NCBI RefSeq assembly: GCF_040362915.1
Contig: NZ_AP029612.1
Coordinates: 1,364,001 to 1,428,000, forward strand
Reading direction: 5' to 3'
Origin: Sediminibacterium sp. KACHI17
GTDB taxonomy: Bacteria; Bacteroidota; Bacteroidia; Chitinophagales; Chitinophagaceae
Length of the DNA: 64,000 bases
The notes under the pieces were generated by a model. That model worked only from the letters and a program-made list of their open reading frames with translations, did not search any database and was not told where the DNA came from. Of this stretch, positions 23,304 to 33,761 are shown piece by piece (within the stretch, counting starts at the first letter, position 1; the number at the start of each line of letters is the position of its first letter). The position numbers and the translations under genes are program-made.

Positions 23304-24677
23304 TTATTTTATCATTTGATCTTCCTCTTCTTTAAAGAGATCGATCAAATTGTTCTTGAACTTATCCCAGAACTTTGTTTTTCTGGTATTGCCATCAATA
23401 GGTTGTGGAGTTACAGGCATTTCCGGTGCAGTTACCTCAGCCACTTCCACTTTCAAATTCTTTGGTACTTCTACCTTCTTGAATTGTTCATTGAACTCTT
23501 TGTATTTATGATCATAATCACTGTACCCTTTCAGAATTAATCCCAAACAGGTTGCATACATCGGTTTCTTCAACTCATCGATATGATTTGGTGCAAGGTG
23601 TTCATTAGGTAATCCAATTCTTGCATTCAATCCGGTTGTGTATTCCGTTAACTGAATCAAGTGCTTCAGCTGAGACCCACCACCGGTGAGGATGATACCG
23701 CCATTCAAAGCACGACTGTCAAGTCCGACGGTCTTGATATGATAGGTAACAAAATCCAGTATCTCACTCATTCTCGCCTGAATGATCGCGGCCAGGTTCT
23801 TAACACTGATCTCCTTCGCAGGCATTCCTTTCAATCCGGGTATGGTAATGAAAGCATTTGCTTTTGCCTCATCAGCCAAGGCACTTCCGAATTGTACTTT
23901 CATCGCTTCTGCCTGGCTCTTCAATACGCCAAGACCCATACGGATATCATTTGTGATATTCTCACCACCAAATGGGATCACTGCGGTATGTTTTAAAATA
24001 CCTTCATAAAAAACAGCAAGGTCACTTGTACCACCACCAATATCAAGGATGGCTACGCCTGCTTCCATATCAATATCACTCATTACTGCACTGGCAGAAG
24101 CCAATGGTTGCAGCACCAGATCTTTGGTACTCAAACCACTTCTGTCTACAGCACGATGAATATTTCTGATCGCATTGCGGTCACCGGTGATGATGTGGAA
24201 ATTAGCGCCCACTTTCACTCCGTTGTAACCTACCGGGTCTTTGATATTTTGAATATTATCTACATGAAAATCCTGAGGTATCACATCAATGATCTGATCA
24301 CCTGCCGGAATGAATGTCTTGCGTTGATTATTCAACAACTGATCGATCTCCCAGCGTTGAATTTCAGTCTCATGCTCCTGACGTACCATATCGCCACGGG
24401 TCTGTAAGCTTTTGATATGGTGACCAGCAATCCCTACATAAACCTCATTGATCTCGAGATCAGGATTACTTTCATAACAATTTTGCAAAGCTTGTTGAAT
24501 AGCTTTGATGGTTTGATCGATGTTCAACACTTGTCCGTGTTGTACACCGCTGCTGTTGGCACGGCCAAAACCTAAAATTTCTAGTTTGCCATACTCATTC
24601 TTACGACCCGCAATGGCCGCAATTTTAGTAGTTCCGATGTCCAGACCAACAATGATAGGTGATTCATTGTGATTCAT
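23304..24677 (-). CDS. ftsA: Cell division protein FtsA
   Basis: A 457-residue actin-like ATPase that tethers FtsZ to the membrane. Actin-fold motifs: phosphate 1 IVGLDIGTTKIAAIAG (residues 8-23), phosphate 2 VAILDIGGGTSDLAVF and the adenosine motif GIILTGGGSQLKHL. The SHS2/1C region contains EVYVGIAGHHIKSL. The C-terminus TKFWDKFKNNLIDLFKEEED is an amphipathic membrane-targeting helix after a Pro/Val-rich linker. Upstream, the 85-base gap to ftsQ is filled by heptamer array H8. Confidence 0.97.
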   Translation of the reverse strand: MNHNESPIIVGLDIGTTKIAAIAGRKNEYGKLEILGFGRANSSGVQHGQVLNIDQTIKAIQQALQNCYESNPDLEINEVYVGIAGHHIKSLQTRGDMVRQEHETEIQRWEIDQLLNNQRKTFIPAGDQIIDVIPQDFHVDNIQNIKDPVGYNGVKVGANFHIITGDRNAIRNIHRAVDRSGLSTKDLVLQPLASASAVMSDIDMEAGVAILDIGGGTSDLAVFYEGILKHTAVIPFGGENITNDIRMGLGVLKSQAEAMKVQFGSALADEAKANAFITIPGLKGMPAKEISVKNLAAIIQARMSEILDFVTYHIKTVGLDSRALNGGIILTGGGSQLKHLIQLTEYTTGLNARIGLPNEHLAPNHIDELKKPMYATCLGLILKGYSDYDHKYKEFNEQFKKVEVPKNLKVEVAEVTAPEMPVTPQPIDGNTRKTKFWDKFKNNLIDLFKEEEDQMIK

Positions 24678-24710
24678 AAGGTATGTGTTTTAGTTGTTTC
24701 CAATTTTTTG

Positions 24711-24770
24711 TGAATCGTGAATGGTCAATTGTGAATATTGACAATTCACCATTCACTATTGACTACTCAT
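24711..24770. repeat. Heptamer array H8 (TGAATNN/TCACTAT) inside dcw operon
   Basis: TGAATCG, TGAATGG, TCAATTG, TGAATAT, TGACAAT, TCACCAT, TCACTAT, TGACTAC run in unbroken 7-base phase. Positions 718-736 and 737-755 (of 24 kb) pair at 17 of 19 with no loop. The array overlaps the last codons and stop of ftsQ (TAG at 24765-24763) and lies inside the operon, so it cannot be a full terminator. Confidence 0.85.
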
Positions 24771-25836
24771 TCTTCTTCATCACCGCCTTCGGCTTCACTG
24801 CTTCCTTCTTCTGATCAGTTGGTTTAGCAGTTGCCTTCTTCGATAACGGATTCGTATTTATTTTATTGTTATTGTTAGTAATAGTTTTAACAGGTGCTTT
24901 TTCTTGCACAGGTTTTTCCACAACAGGAACAATTACCGGCTTTGTAATACTGTCTCTGGATGGTGAAACCCCTACTAAAGCTGACGTTACAGAAAGCGGA
25001 TCTACAGGTGCTGTCATTTGTCGGATCAGTTGTAATGCGGCAGCTGAATCCTCTCTCATGGCAGCAGTTCCGCGCTTCACAGCAACCACTTGTTTATCAA
25101 ACTGCACATCGAGTCGCTCATAATAGTGGATACCTTTTTGTAACCAGGCTTGCCTATAAAAAGTATAAAGACGATTGAACTTCGCATCCAGCTCTTCTGC
25201 ATTTCCAATGGCTACTACATGATCTCCTACAACTGGTACCAGCTCAAATTGTCTACCCGGCTCGATATCGATCTGTGCTACCTGTGCCATCCAAAAGGAA
25301 TCTGCCAAAACATATTGTCCGATCTTAACGATATCATGCAGTAATACACTATCCGGCTTTGACAGTTTGATATTATCAGAAGGATATCCGGTGAACATAG
25401 GCACTCTGGCAGATAATTTATCGCTCAATGGTAATCGCATACCGGAACTGTCGAGATAAAAAGAACCTCCCTGAATGGTAAATACACGGGCAACGGGTTG
25501 TCTTTCCTCTATTTGCACCTGCAACACCTGTTGATTATCGATATACATTTCCGCATTACGCACCCAAGGATTGGTTTCCAGTGATGTTTCCATGACACGC
25601 AAATTCAAAGATGCAACAGCTGTTCCTTTAACCTTTCCTTTCAGCTGGATCAGTTCGAGTATATCTTTTTCATCAATGAACATATGTTCTTCAATACCGC
25701 TGATCTCAATTCGTATATCGGCGCACTTCTTTTTGTTCTTGTGTTGCATGGCTGCGCCCATCAGTACGATCGTACCAATGCCTGCCAGTATCCATGCGGC
25801 TTGTATCAGCCTTTTTTTCCACTCGAACTTATTCAT
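24763..25836 (-). CDS. ftsQ: Cell division protein FtsQ (DivIB family)
   Basis: A 357-residue bitopic division protein. Short cytoplasmic start, one membrane helix (about 11-27, AAWILAGIGTIVLMGAA), then a POTRA-like domain (about 38-112: IRIEISGIEEHMFIDEKDIL to NPWVRNAEMYIDNQQVLQVQIEERQPVA) and the beta domain to about 235. The last 120 residues are a K/P/V-rich low-complexity tail, a Bacteroidota feature. Assignment uses POTRA pattern plus gene order (murC-ftsQ-ftsA). Only 3 bases separate it from murC. Confidence 0.9.
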   Translation of the reverse strand: MNKFEWKKRLIQAAWILAGIGTIVLMGAAMQHKNKKKCADIRIEISGIEEHMFIDEKDILELIQLKGKVKGTAVASLNLRVMETSLETNPWVRNAEMYIDNQQVLQVQIEERQPVARVFTIQGGSFYLDSSGMRLPLSDKLSARVPMFTGYPSDNIKLSKPDSVLLHDIVKIGQYVLADSFWMAQVAQIDIEPGRQFELVPVVGDHVVAIGNAEELDAKFNRLYTFYRQAWLQKGIHYYERLDVQFDKQVVAVKRGTAAMREDSAAALQLIRQMTAPVDPLSVTSALVGVSPSRDSITKPVIVPVVEKPVQEKAPVKTITNNNNKINTNPLSKKATAKPTDQKKEAVKPKAVMKKNE

Positions 25837-25839
25837 ATA

Positions 25840-27198
25840 CTATTGCCCCAATATTACTTTTACCGGTTGTACCAAAGCATCAATATCACCCGCTCCTGCC
25901 ATTACCACCAACGCTGGTTTATTTTCCTTCATCCACTTCAACATCGCCTCCTTTTCCAATATCATCGCATGCTTTGCTTTCATTCTTTGCAATAACATGT
26001 CGCTGGTAACACCCGGCATAGGCAATTCGCGTGCCGGATAGATCGGCAACAAAATGATCTGATCAGCCAAATCCAAACTCTCTGCAAATCCATCTGCCAG
26101 ATCATGGGTTCTGCTAAATAAATGGGGTTGAAAAACAAGGGTGAGTGTCTGGTCTTTAAAAATACTTCTCACACCACTGATCAACGCTCTTAATTCTTCA
26201 GGGTGATGGGCATAATCATCGATCACTACATGCTGTGCATTTTTTAAAGCATATTCAAATCTTCTGCGTACCCCTTTAAAGTCTGCTACTGCTGCACGAA
26301 TCTTATCATCATCGATCCCCAAATGCTTTGCCACCGTAATTGCAGCAACTGCATTTTCAATGTTATGGAGCCCACCCATATGCAGGGTAATATCCTTGAT
26401 CATCCATCCCGGTCCTTTTACGTCAAACGTGTAGCTTCCATTCTCCACTTTGAGATCAGTGGTTGTTACATCAGCATTTGATTGATGATATGCATATCGA
26501 TAATTATGATCAGCATTCAATTCCGACTCTCTGCTTAATCCTTTTTTTGTCACGAGACAACCACCCGGTTTTACTTTTCCTGCAAACTGTACAAATGCAT
26601 TCTCCACCTCTTCCGGTGTTCCATAGATATCTAAATGATCCGGATCAATAGCTGTAACCACTGCGATGTCAGGTAACAGCTTTAGAAAACTGCGATCATA
26701 TTCATCCGCTTCTACTACCACAACATTGCGGTCGCTACTCCAGAAATTAGTATTGTAATTGGCTGCAATACCTCCCAGGAAAGCATTACAACCATAACCC
26801 GAATGACGTAACAGATGAGCGATCATGGATGTAACGGTTGTTTTACCATGCGTACCCCCTACACAGATATTGAAAGATCCTTCTGTGATCCATTGTAATA
26901 CATCACTTCTTTTCACCACCGTGTATTCATGTTCACGATAATAGACCAACTCTGCATGATTCGACGGAATAGCCGGTGTATATACCACAGCATCTACATC
27001 TTTTGGAATAAGATCAACTCTTTCTTCATAATGAATCAAAATACCTTGCTGCTCTAACTCTTTTGTTAACGGTGTAACTGTTTTATCGTAACCACTCACC
27101 AACGCTCCTCTTGATTTGAAGTAACGCGCCAATGCACTCATACCGATACCACCGATACCGATAAAGTAAATCTTCTGTATGTCGTTTAGTTTATGCAC
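25840..27198 (-). CDS. murC: UDP-N-acetylmuramate-L-alanine ligase MurC
   Basis: A 452-residue Mur ligase that adds L-Ala to UDP-MurNAc. N-terminal domain: YFIGIGGIGMSALARYFKSRG; ATP loop VGGTHGKTTVTSMIAHLL (about 113-130); central DEYDRSFLKL and IDPDHLDIYGT; C-terminal domain FKGVRRRFEY and IDDYAHHPEELRAL. The start is GTG at 27198, overlapping the murG stop by 8 bases; no ATG occurs nearby, and the MHKLNDI start aligns well with MurC proteins. Confidence 0.97.
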   Translation of the reverse strand: MHKLNDIQKIYFIGIGGIGMSALARYFKSRGALVSGYDKTVTPLTKELEQQGILIHYEERVDLIPKDVDAVVYTPAIPSNHAELVYYREHEYTVVKRSDVLQWITEGSFNICVGGTHGKTTVTSMIAHLLRHSGYGCNAFLGGIAANYNTNFWSSDRNVVVVEADEYDRSFLKLLPDIAVVTAIDPDHLDIYGTPEEVENAFVQFAGKVKPGGCLVTKKGLSRESELNADHNYRYAYHQSNADVTTTDLKVENGSYTFDVKGPGWMIKDITLHMGGLHNIENAVAAITVAKHLGIDDDKIRAAVADFKGVRRRFEYALKNAQHVVIDDYAHHPEELRALISGVRSIFKDQTLTLVFQPHLFSRTHDLADGFAESLDLADQIILLPIYPARELPMPGVTSDMLLQRMKAKHAMILEKEAMLKWMKENKPALVVMAGAGDIDALVQPVKVILGQ

Positions 27199-28285
27199 GG
27201 ATATAACTTAAAACTTTATGTGCTATCACAGTATCTGCATCTGTAATAGCCAATGAAGCGATATTTTTACTGAATGCTTGTTGTTGCTCCTCATCCTTGG
27301 CAAGCGAAACCATCGTTGAAAATAACTTGGCAGATGCTTCTGCATCTTTTACGATCAAAGCAGCTTTATGTTGAACAAGATGCATTGCGTTGGCTGTCTG
27401 ATGATCTTCTGCTGCCAATGGATACGGAACAAAGATGACCGGTTTTTTAGCCACACATAATTCTGCAACAGACATCGCTCCTGCTCTTGATATGACAATA
27501 TCTGCTGCGGCATATGCCTTATCCATCTCAGTGATGAAACTATTGACATACACATTTGAGAATGGCTTTGCACGTTGCAGATATCCTTCGGCATTATTTT
27601 TTCCGGTTTGCCAGATCAACTGCAAACCCAATGAAGAAAATTCATGAATATGTGCAGCCACTACTTCATTAATACTTCTTGCACCCAAGCTACCACCTAT
27701 AACCAGCACTGTTTTTTTATCGTCACTTAAGCCAAAAGACTTGATTGCTTCTTGTTTTGAAACACGCATAGAAGTGATAGCAGATCTTACAGGATTACCC
27801 GTAATAAGGGTTCTTTCTGCCGGAAAGAATTTCTCCATTCCTGAAGTAGCCACAAAAATTTCAACTGCTCGTTTGCCTAATAAGATATTACTCTTACCTG
27901 CAAAAGAATTCGCCTCATGGATAAAAGTGGGAATATTCTTTTGTTGTGCATAGCGTAAAACAGGATAAGTCGAATAGCCACCAACACCTATCACCGCATC
28001 CGGATTGAATGATCCTATCAATTGACGCACCTGCCAAAAGCTTTTGATGAGTTTGAGTGGGAGTGAAATATTCTTGAACAGATTGGTTCTGTTAAATCCT
28101 GCAATATCTAATCCTTCAATCTTATATCCTGCCTGAGGCACTTTCTCCATTTCCATCTTCCCCTTTGCTCCAATGAATAGTATCTCTGTATCAGGTGCGA
28201 TATTCTTGATGGCATTCGCAATTGCTATGGCCGGGAATATATGTCCGCCAGTTCCTCCTCCTGCTATGATGATTTTTTTTGCCAT
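27191..28285 (-). CDS. murG: UDP-GlcNAc transferase MurG
   Basis: A 364-residue GT-B glycosyltransferase (GT28) that converts lipid I to lipid II at the inner membrane face. Motifs: IIAGGGTGGHIFPAIAIAN (G-loop 1), GVGGYSTYPVLRYAQ, IHEANSFAGKSN, TGNPVRSAI, VIGGSLGARSINE (G-loop 3), RAGAMSVAELCVAKKPVIFVPYPLAAEDHQT. All donor-site motifs are present. It follows ftsW after 3 bases and overlaps murC by 8, so translation is probably coupled. Confidence 0.97.
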   Translation of the reverse strand: MAKKIIIAGGGTGGHIFPAIAIANAIKNIAPDTEILFIGAKGKMEMEKVPQAGYKIEGLDIAGFNRTNLFKNISLPLKLIKSFWQVRQLIGSFNPDAVIGVGGYSTYPVLRYAQQKNIPTFIHEANSFAGKSNILLGKRAVEIFVATSGMEKFFPAERTLITGNPVRSAITSMRVSKQEAIKSFGLSDDKKTVLVIGGSLGARSINEVVAAHIHEFSSLGLQLIWQTGKNNAEGYLQRAKPFSNVYVNSFITEMDKAYAAADIVISRAGAMSVAELCVAKKPVIFVPYPLAAEDHQTANAMHLVQHKAALIVKDAEASAKLFSTMVSLAKDEEQQQAFSKNIASLAITDADTVIAHKVLSYIRA

Positions 28286-28288
28286 TGC

Positions 28289-29569
28289 TTATGCAGTAAT
28301 CGTTGTTGTTTGTAATGGAGCGGGCTCAGGTTTACCCTCGATCTGCTCCACATTTCTTGCTACACTTAGTATGATGCCTATTGAACAACAGGTAAATAAA
28401 AATGAACTTCCCCCCATACTCACCAATGGTAATGTTACTCCTGTTACAGGTACGAGATTCACATTCACGGCCATATTAGCAACAGCCTGTATCACCAATG
28501 TGAAACTCAACCCCAACGCCAGGAAAGCGCCAAATGCATATGGGCATCTTCTGAATATTCGGATACATCTGAATAGAAATACCAGATATATAAATATCAT
28601 GAATGCTCCGCCCAATAATCCATACTCCTCAATGATGATGGAATAAATAAAATCATTGTATGCTTGTGGCAGAAAATTTCGTTGCTGACTATTACCCGGA
28701 CCTAACCCCATTAAAACCCCACCATTGGCAATAGCGATCTTAGCCTGTTGCACTTGATAAGGCACTTCAGCCTGTTCTGCATAAATAAAATCCTGCACTC
28801 GTTTTACCCAGGTACCGAATCGTCCAATCGATTTTGCTTTTTCTGCTACAACAGGTCCATCGGCTTTTGCTTTACTCTGATGTGTCATTACAGCAACAGA
28901 TACGATGAATAAAACAGGTATCATTGCTATACCGATCGTAAGCAGAATATGTTTCAGACTTACACGCCCGATAAACATCAATAACAAAGAAGTAGCGCCG
29001 GTAAGTAAGGCATTGGAAAGATTCGCAGGCATGATCAATGCGCAAATGATCAATACAGGTGCCACTACCGGAAGAAATCCTTTTTTAAAATCTTTGATCA
29101 TCTCCTGCTTCTTACTCAGGAGTCTGGAGATATACATGAACAATGCCAGCTTTGCCAGATCACTGGTTTGCACTGTCAGTTGTATGATCGGCAACTTGAT
29201 CCATCTGCTTCCTTCATTGATCCTTGCGCCAAAGAAGAGGGTATAGATCAGTAATGGTATTGAGATCAAAAAAAGTATGGTAGCTATCCGTGAGAATAAT
29301 GAATAGTTGATCCGATGGAGAAAGTAGATCAGTAATAAGCCTACAACCGTAAATGAAACCTGTTTAAAAAGATAAACATTGGTATTGCCCTTATACATCT
29401 TATAGGCCAATGAACCTGTAGCACTATATACTACGAGGATGGATATAAGTGATAATAGCAAAACAATCCCCCAGATGTATTTATCACCCCTTGCTCTATC
29501 CACAAGTTGGCTCCTTACACCTTCTACACTAGGTATCTGAGAAAATAGTTTATCGGTTACTTCTGACAT
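28289..29569 (-). CDS. ftsW: Lipid II polymerase FtsW (SEDS family)
   Basis: A 426-residue polytopic SEDS glycosyltransferase with about ten helices, working with FtsI in septal synthesis. Landmarks: INEGSRWIKLPIIQLTVQTSDLAKLALFMYISRLL, where this family carries the conserved R/W and Q/P-S segment, the loop with the active-site region, and the late helix pair VNLVPVTGVTLPLVSMGGSSFLFTCCSIGIILSVAR. The extracellular loop around 225-260 is long. Lies between murD and murG, which supports FtsW rather than RodA. Confidence 0.95.
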   Translation of the reverse strand: MSEVTDKLFSQIPSVEGVRSQLVDRARGDKYIWGIVLLLSLISILVVYSATGSLAYKMYKGNTNVYLFKQVSFTVVGLLLIYFLHRINYSLFSRIATILFLISIPLLIYTLFFGARINEGSRWIKLPIIQLTVQTSDLAKLALFMYISRLLSKKQEMIKDFKKGFLPVVAPVLIICALIMPANLSNALLTGATSLLLMFIGRVSLKHILLTIGIAMIPVLFIVSVAVMTHQSKAKADGPVVAEKAKSIGRFGTWVKRVQDFIYAEQAEVPYQVQQAKIAIANGGVLMGLGPGNSQQRNFLPQAYNDFIYSIIIEEYGLLGGAFMIFIYLVFLFRCIRIFRRCPYAFGAFLALGLSFTLVIQAVANMAVNVNLVPVTGVTLPLVSMGGSSFLFTCCSIGIILSVARNVEQIEGKPEPAPLQTTTITA

Positions 29570-29607
29570 AATTGATTTCTGATTCCTTCCGGATCAACAA
29601 AAAGATT

Positions 29608-30951
29608 TCATAATTCTTTTACCGCTTCTTTAAACTGAGTACCGCGATCTTCATAGTTTTTGAACAGATCAAAGCTTGCACAAGCAGGGCTCAATAACAC
29701 GACATCCCCTTTAGCAGCCAGTTTAAAAGAAGTATTCACAGCTTTCTTAGCGCTATCAGTTTCCACGATCACAGGAACGATGTCTTTAAATGCCTCTATG
29801 ATCTTACTGTTATCAAGTCCCATACAAACAATCGCTTTGACCTTCTCCTTAACAAGATCTTCGATCAGTGTATAATCATTACCCTTGTCTGTACCACCCA
29901 GTACCAATACTGTTGGTTTTGTCATGCTCTCTAATGCATACCATGTGCTGTTCACATTGGTAGCTTTGCTGTCATTGATGAACTCAACACCTCTTACCAT
30001 CGCAACGAATTCCATACGATGTTCGAGACTATGGAAATTCTTCACGGCTTCTCTGATCTTTTCTTTTCTGATTCCCAAAGTCGTCGCGGCAATACCTGCA
30101 GCCATAGTGTTGTAGTTGTTGTGTTTACCCTTAAGGGCAAAATCATAAATACTCATGCTTACTCTTTCTTCTTGGATTCTCAGCATCATCTGGTCTCCTT
30201 TGATGTAGCCGCCTTTTTTTACTTCGTGTTTCATAGAGAATGGTAATGGGTTAGTATGGATGGTTAGTAATCTCAATTTGTTCATGATCACTTCATCATC
30301 TTCACAATAGATGAAATAATCATTTTGGGTCTGGTTTTGAATGATCTTGAATTTGCTATTGATATAGTTCTCGAACTTATATTCATAGCGATCGAGATGA
30401 TCTTCCGTGATATTCAACAACACACTGACATCCGCACGGAAATCTTTAATATCATCCAGCTGAAAAGAACTGATCTCTGCGACATACAGCGGTTTAGGAT
30501 CTTCAGCTACTTGTTTCGCAAATGAGTAGCCGATATTTCCTACCAGCGCACAATCCAATCCTGCTGTTTTGCAGATGTGATAAATGAGTGAAGTGGTCGT
30601 ACTCTTACCATTGCTGCCCGTGATCGCTACGATCTTACTATCGCCTTTAAAACGATAAGCCAATTCCACTTCACTGATCACAGGAATACCTTTTGCACGA
30701 ATGGCTTTCACCACTTCATTTTTTTCAGGTATACCCGGACTCTTCATCACTTCATCCGCATTTAGTATCAGCTCTAAACTGTGTTTGGCTGATTCAAAAT
30801 CAATCTGATTGTCAATGAGCTCTTTTTCATACACAGGCTTGATCGTTCCACCATCACTTAGAAAAACATCATAGCCTTTTTGTTTTCCTAACAGTGCAGC
30901 TCCTACTCCACTTTCTCCTCCGCCTAATATGACCAGTCTGTGCTTCTTCAT
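29608..30951 (-). CDS. murD: UDP-MurNAc-L-alanine:D-glutamate ligase MurD
   Basis: A 447-residue Mur ligase adding D-Glu. N-terminal RLVILGGGESGVGAALLGKQKGYDVFLSD, SPGIPEKNEVVKA, ATP loop VAITGSNGKSTTTSLIYHI, EISSFQLDDIKDFRADVSVLLNITEDHLDRY, and C-terminal FHSLEHRMEFV, NDSKATNVNSTWYAL and LGGTDKGNDY. Start ATG at 30951, 5 bases after the mraY stop; a longer reading that overlaps mraY by 58 bases begins with residues unlike MurD. Confidence 0.96.
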   Translation of the reverse strand: MKKHRLVILGGGESGVGAALLGKQKGYDVFLSDGGTIKPVYEKELIDNQIDFESAKHSLELILNADEVMKSPGIPEKNEVVKAIRAKGIPVISEVELAYRFKGDSKIVAITGSNGKSTTTSLIYHICKTAGLDCALVGNIGYSFAKQVAEDPKPLYVAEISSFQLDDIKDFRADVSVLLNITEDHLDRYEYKFENYINSKFKIIQNQTQNDYFIYCEDDEVIMNKLRLLTIHTNPLPFSMKHEVKKGGYIKGDQMMLRIQEERVSMSIYDFALKGKHNNYNTMAAGIAATTLGIRKEKIREAVKNFHSLEHRMEFVAMVRGVEFINDSKATNVNSTWYALESMTKPTVLVLGGTDKGNDYTLIEDLVKEKVKAIVCMGLDNSKIIEAFKDIVPVIVETDSAKKAVNTSFKLAAKGDVVLLSPACASFDLFKNYEDRGTQFKEAVKEL

Positions 30952-30956
30952 ACCTA

Positions 30957-32267
30957 TTATCTCATTTTCAGGGTTAGGATCGACATCACAACACACAATA
31001 CCGTAACGATCCAAAACCTGATCGCAATTTTATTTTCATGAAATCCTTTCTTCTGATAGTGATGGTGTAATGGACTCATCAAAAACACTCTTCTACCTTC
31101 ACCAAATTTTTTCTTGGTGTATTTGAAATAGCTTACCTGAATCATTACACTCAATAATTCGATAAGAAAAACACCACAGAAAATTGGGATCAACAATTCT
31201 TTCCGAACAATAATGGCAAGAGATGCGATAATACCTCCTAATGCCAGACTTCCGGTATCACCCATGAAAACCTGTGCCGGGTATACATTGTACCATAAGA
31301 ATCCTATACACGCACCTACAAAGGCTCCAACGAATATGGACAGTTCTCCAAGATTCGGTATATACATTACATTCAGGTAATCTGCCAACACATAGTTACC
31401 ACTCACATAAATGAACACCCCTAAAGCCACACCAATGATCGCACTAACACCTGCTGCTAATCCATCCAAACCATCTGTGATGTTTGCACCATTGGATACA
31501 GCGGTAATGATGAATGTTACGATCAGGATATAGATGATCCAGGTATATTTCTCTGCACCTTCTCCCATCCAACTGATCAGTTTGCTATAGTTGAACTCAT
31601 GATTTTTTACAAAAGGAATGGTAGTGATCGGTGTCTTTACCTTTACATAGTGGCGTTCAACACCATTGATGGTTCTTGTTACTACATTGGTATCTTTTGC
31701 AAAACGCTCTCCTTGCTGCAGTGTAGCATAAGGTGTTGAAACGATCTCTCTCTCAACAGTTACTGCATTACTGAAATACAAAGTAGTACCAATGATGATT
31801 CCCAATCCTACCTGACCAATGATCTTAGATATACCTGCCAGACCATCGCTATCTTTTTTCTTGTAAGACTCTCCTTTTTGTTGCGCAGCTTTTCTTGCGC
31901 GGATCTTGAAATAATCATCTAAGAATCCGATAATGCCTAACCAAACCGTACACAAAATCATTAAGCGGATATATACTTTATCAAGATTGGCAAACAGTAA
32001 TGTTGGTATGAGGATACTGAGAAGTATGATGATACCCCCCATGGTTGGTGTTCCTTTCTTAAGATGCTCACCCTGTAATCCTAGATCACGCACCGTTTCT
32101 CCGATCTGTTTTTTCTGCAGAAATAATATCAATCGCTTACCATACACAGTTGCAATGACCAAAGACAATAAAACTGCCATCGCAATTCTGAAAGTCAAGA
32201 ATTGAAACATACCGGCACCGGGCATGTTGAACTCTTGTTTTAGCCATGTGAATAATTGATATAACAT
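30957..32267 (-). CDS. mraY: Phospho-MurNAc-pentapeptide transferase MraY
   Basis: A 436-residue membrane enzyme that makes lipid I. About ten helices. Active-site motifs: [16 protein letters not shown] (DDxxK), [16 protein letters not shown] and [10 protein letters not shown], and the C-terminal [16 protein letters not shown]. coli MraY has 360 residues; the extra length is mostly an insert at about 170-235 ([13 protein letters not shown] to [19 protein letters not shown]), usual in Bacteroidota and probably periplasmic. Separated by 24 bases from murE. Confidence 0.97.
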   Translation of the reverse strand: MLYQLFTWLKQEFNMPGAGMFQFLTFRIAMAVLLSLVIATVYGKRLILFLQKKQIGETVRDLGLQGEHLKKGTPTMGGIIILLSILIPTLLFANLDKVYIRLMILCTVWLGIIGFLDDYFKIRARKAAQQKGESYKKKDSDGLAGISKIIGQVGLGIIIGTTLYFSNAVTVEREIVSTPYATLQQGERFAKDTNVVTRTINGVERHYVKVKTPITTIPFVKNHEFNYSKLISWMGEGAEKYTWIIYILIVTFIITAVSNGANITDGLDGLAAGVSAIIGVALGVFIYVSGNYVLADYLNVMYIPNLGELSIFVGAFVGACIGFLWYNVYPAQVFMGDTGSLALGGIIASLAIIVRKELLIPIFCGVFLIELLSVMIQVSYFKYTKKKFGEGRRVFLMSPLHHHYQKKGFHENKIAIRFWIVTVLCVVMSILTLKMR

Positions 32268-32291
32268 GTGTTTGGTTTGTTGTGATTTTGA

Positions 32292-33755
32292 TTATTTACC
32301 CAATGCTTTAAACATTTCCTGCAAAACTTCTTTATCATCAAAAGCATGTTTCACGCCTTTGATATCCTGATACTTCTCATGTCCTTTGCCCGCTACTAAA
32401 ATGATATCATCTGCTCCTGCAAAACTTACCGCTGTTCTGATTGCTTCTTTTCTATCAACGATCGAGATATACTTTCTCTTTGCTGAGCTACTCAATCCTG
32501 CTTCCATATCTTTTAAAATCATTTCAGGATCTTCTGTTCTTGGATTATCACTGGTAAGGATGACACGATCACTCAGATCACAAGCTGTCTGTGCCATGAT
32601 CGGTCTTTTGGTCTTATCTCTGTCGCCACCACAGCCCACAACTGTGATCACCTGCTCATGTCCTTTTCTCAGTTTCTTGATGGTCATCAATACATTCTCT
32701 AAAGCATCCGGAGTATGCGCATAATCAACAATACCGATGACCAGACCGCTGCTGATGACATAATCGAATCTACCTTCAGCACCACTGAGCATACTGAGTT
32801 GTGTCAATACTTCATCACTCTCCTCTCCCAAACAAACAGCAGCTCCATAAACAGCCAATAGATTGTATGCATTGAATTCACCGATCAAACGAAAGTGTAC
32901 TTCTTTATCATTGACCGTCATCACCAATCCTGTAAGTGCATTTTCCAGGATCTTTCCTTTGAAAGATGCCAGGGTCTTAAGACTATAGAAATATTTGTTT
33001 GCCTGTGTATTCTGCAGCATCACTTCTCCTCTTTTATCATCTGCATTGGAAATAGCAAACGCCGTTGCAGGCAAATGATCGAAGAATGATTTTTTAACTC
33101 GTATATATTCTTCAAAAGTTTTGTGATAATCTAAATGATCATGAGTGATATTGCTGAATAAGGCCCCGGCAAATGTGAGTCCGGTAATACGATGCTGATG
33201 AATTGCATGGCTACTGCATTCCATAAAAACATGACTGCAACCGGAATCAACCATCAATCTGAGCAATGCATTTAAATTCACTGCATCAGGAGTAGTATGT
33301 GTAGCAGGAATGATATCGTTGCCGATCTGATTTTGTACCGTACTGATCAATCCGCATTTATACCCAAGTCTGCTAAACAATTTGAAGAGTACAGTAGCAA
33401 TCGTTGTTTTACCATTTGTGCCTGTTACCCCTACTAATTTCACTTTTGTAGAAGGCTCATCATAAAACTGATGCGACATAAATGCAACAGCCTCCTGTGT
33501 ATCATTCACTTCCAGATAAGTCACCCCTTCTTTCAAACTTGAAGGCATGGTATCACATACGATCACAGTTGCACCTAATTCAATTGCCTTATCAATAAAT
33601 TGATGTCCGTCTGACACTGTTCCTCTGATGGCAACAAACACATTTCCCTTTTCCAGTTTTCTGGAATCTATCTGTATACCGCTTACGGTTATATCAGTAG
33701 AACCATGCACCTGCTTCAGATGAACCTTGTATAATATGTCTTGTAGTTTTGTCAT
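32292..33755 (-). CDS. murE: UDP-MurNAc-tripeptide synthetase MurE (DAP type)
   Basis: A 487-residue Mur ligase. ATP loop VGVTGTNGKTTIATVLFKLF, THTTPDAVNLNALL, ECSSHAIHQHRITGLTFAGALFSNITHDHLDYH with the carbamylated Lys region nearby, and DYAHTPDALENVL. The specificity motif is DNPR (TSDNPRTEDPEMI), which in this family marks meso-diaminopimelate as the added residue, so the wall is DAP-type. Six bases after ftsI. murF, the next enzyme in the pathway, is missing from the cluster. Confidence 0.97.
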   Translation of the reverse strand: MTKLQDILYKVHLKQVHGSTDITVSGIQIDSRKLEKGNVFVAIRGTVSDGHQFIDKAIELGATVIVCDTMPSSLKEGVTYLEVNDTQEAVAFMSHQFYDEPSTKVKLVGVTGTNGKTTIATVLFKLFSRLGYKCGLISTVQNQIGNDIIPATHTTPDAVNLNALLRLMVDSGCSHVFMECSSHAIHQHRITGLTFAGALFSNITHDHLDYHKTFEEYIRVKKSFFDHLPATAFAISNADDKRGEVMLQNTQANKYFYSLKTLASFKGKILENALTGLVMTVNDKEVHFRLIGEFNAYNLLAVYGAAVCLGEESDEVLTQLSMLSGAEGRFDYVISSGLVIGIVDYAHTPDALENVLMTIKKLRKGHEQVITVVGCGGDRDKTKRPIMAQTACDLSDRVILTSDNPRTEDPEMILKDMEAGLSSSAKRKYISIVDRKEAIRTAVSFAGADDIILVAGKGHEKYQDIKGVKHAFDDKEVLQEMFKALGK

Positions 33756-33761
33756 TACGAT

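Noticed and set aside
30952..31014. Longer N-terminus of murD overlapping mraY
   Set aside because: The extra residues do not resemble MurD, and ATG at 30951 lies 5 bases after the mraY stop, like other spacings in the operon.
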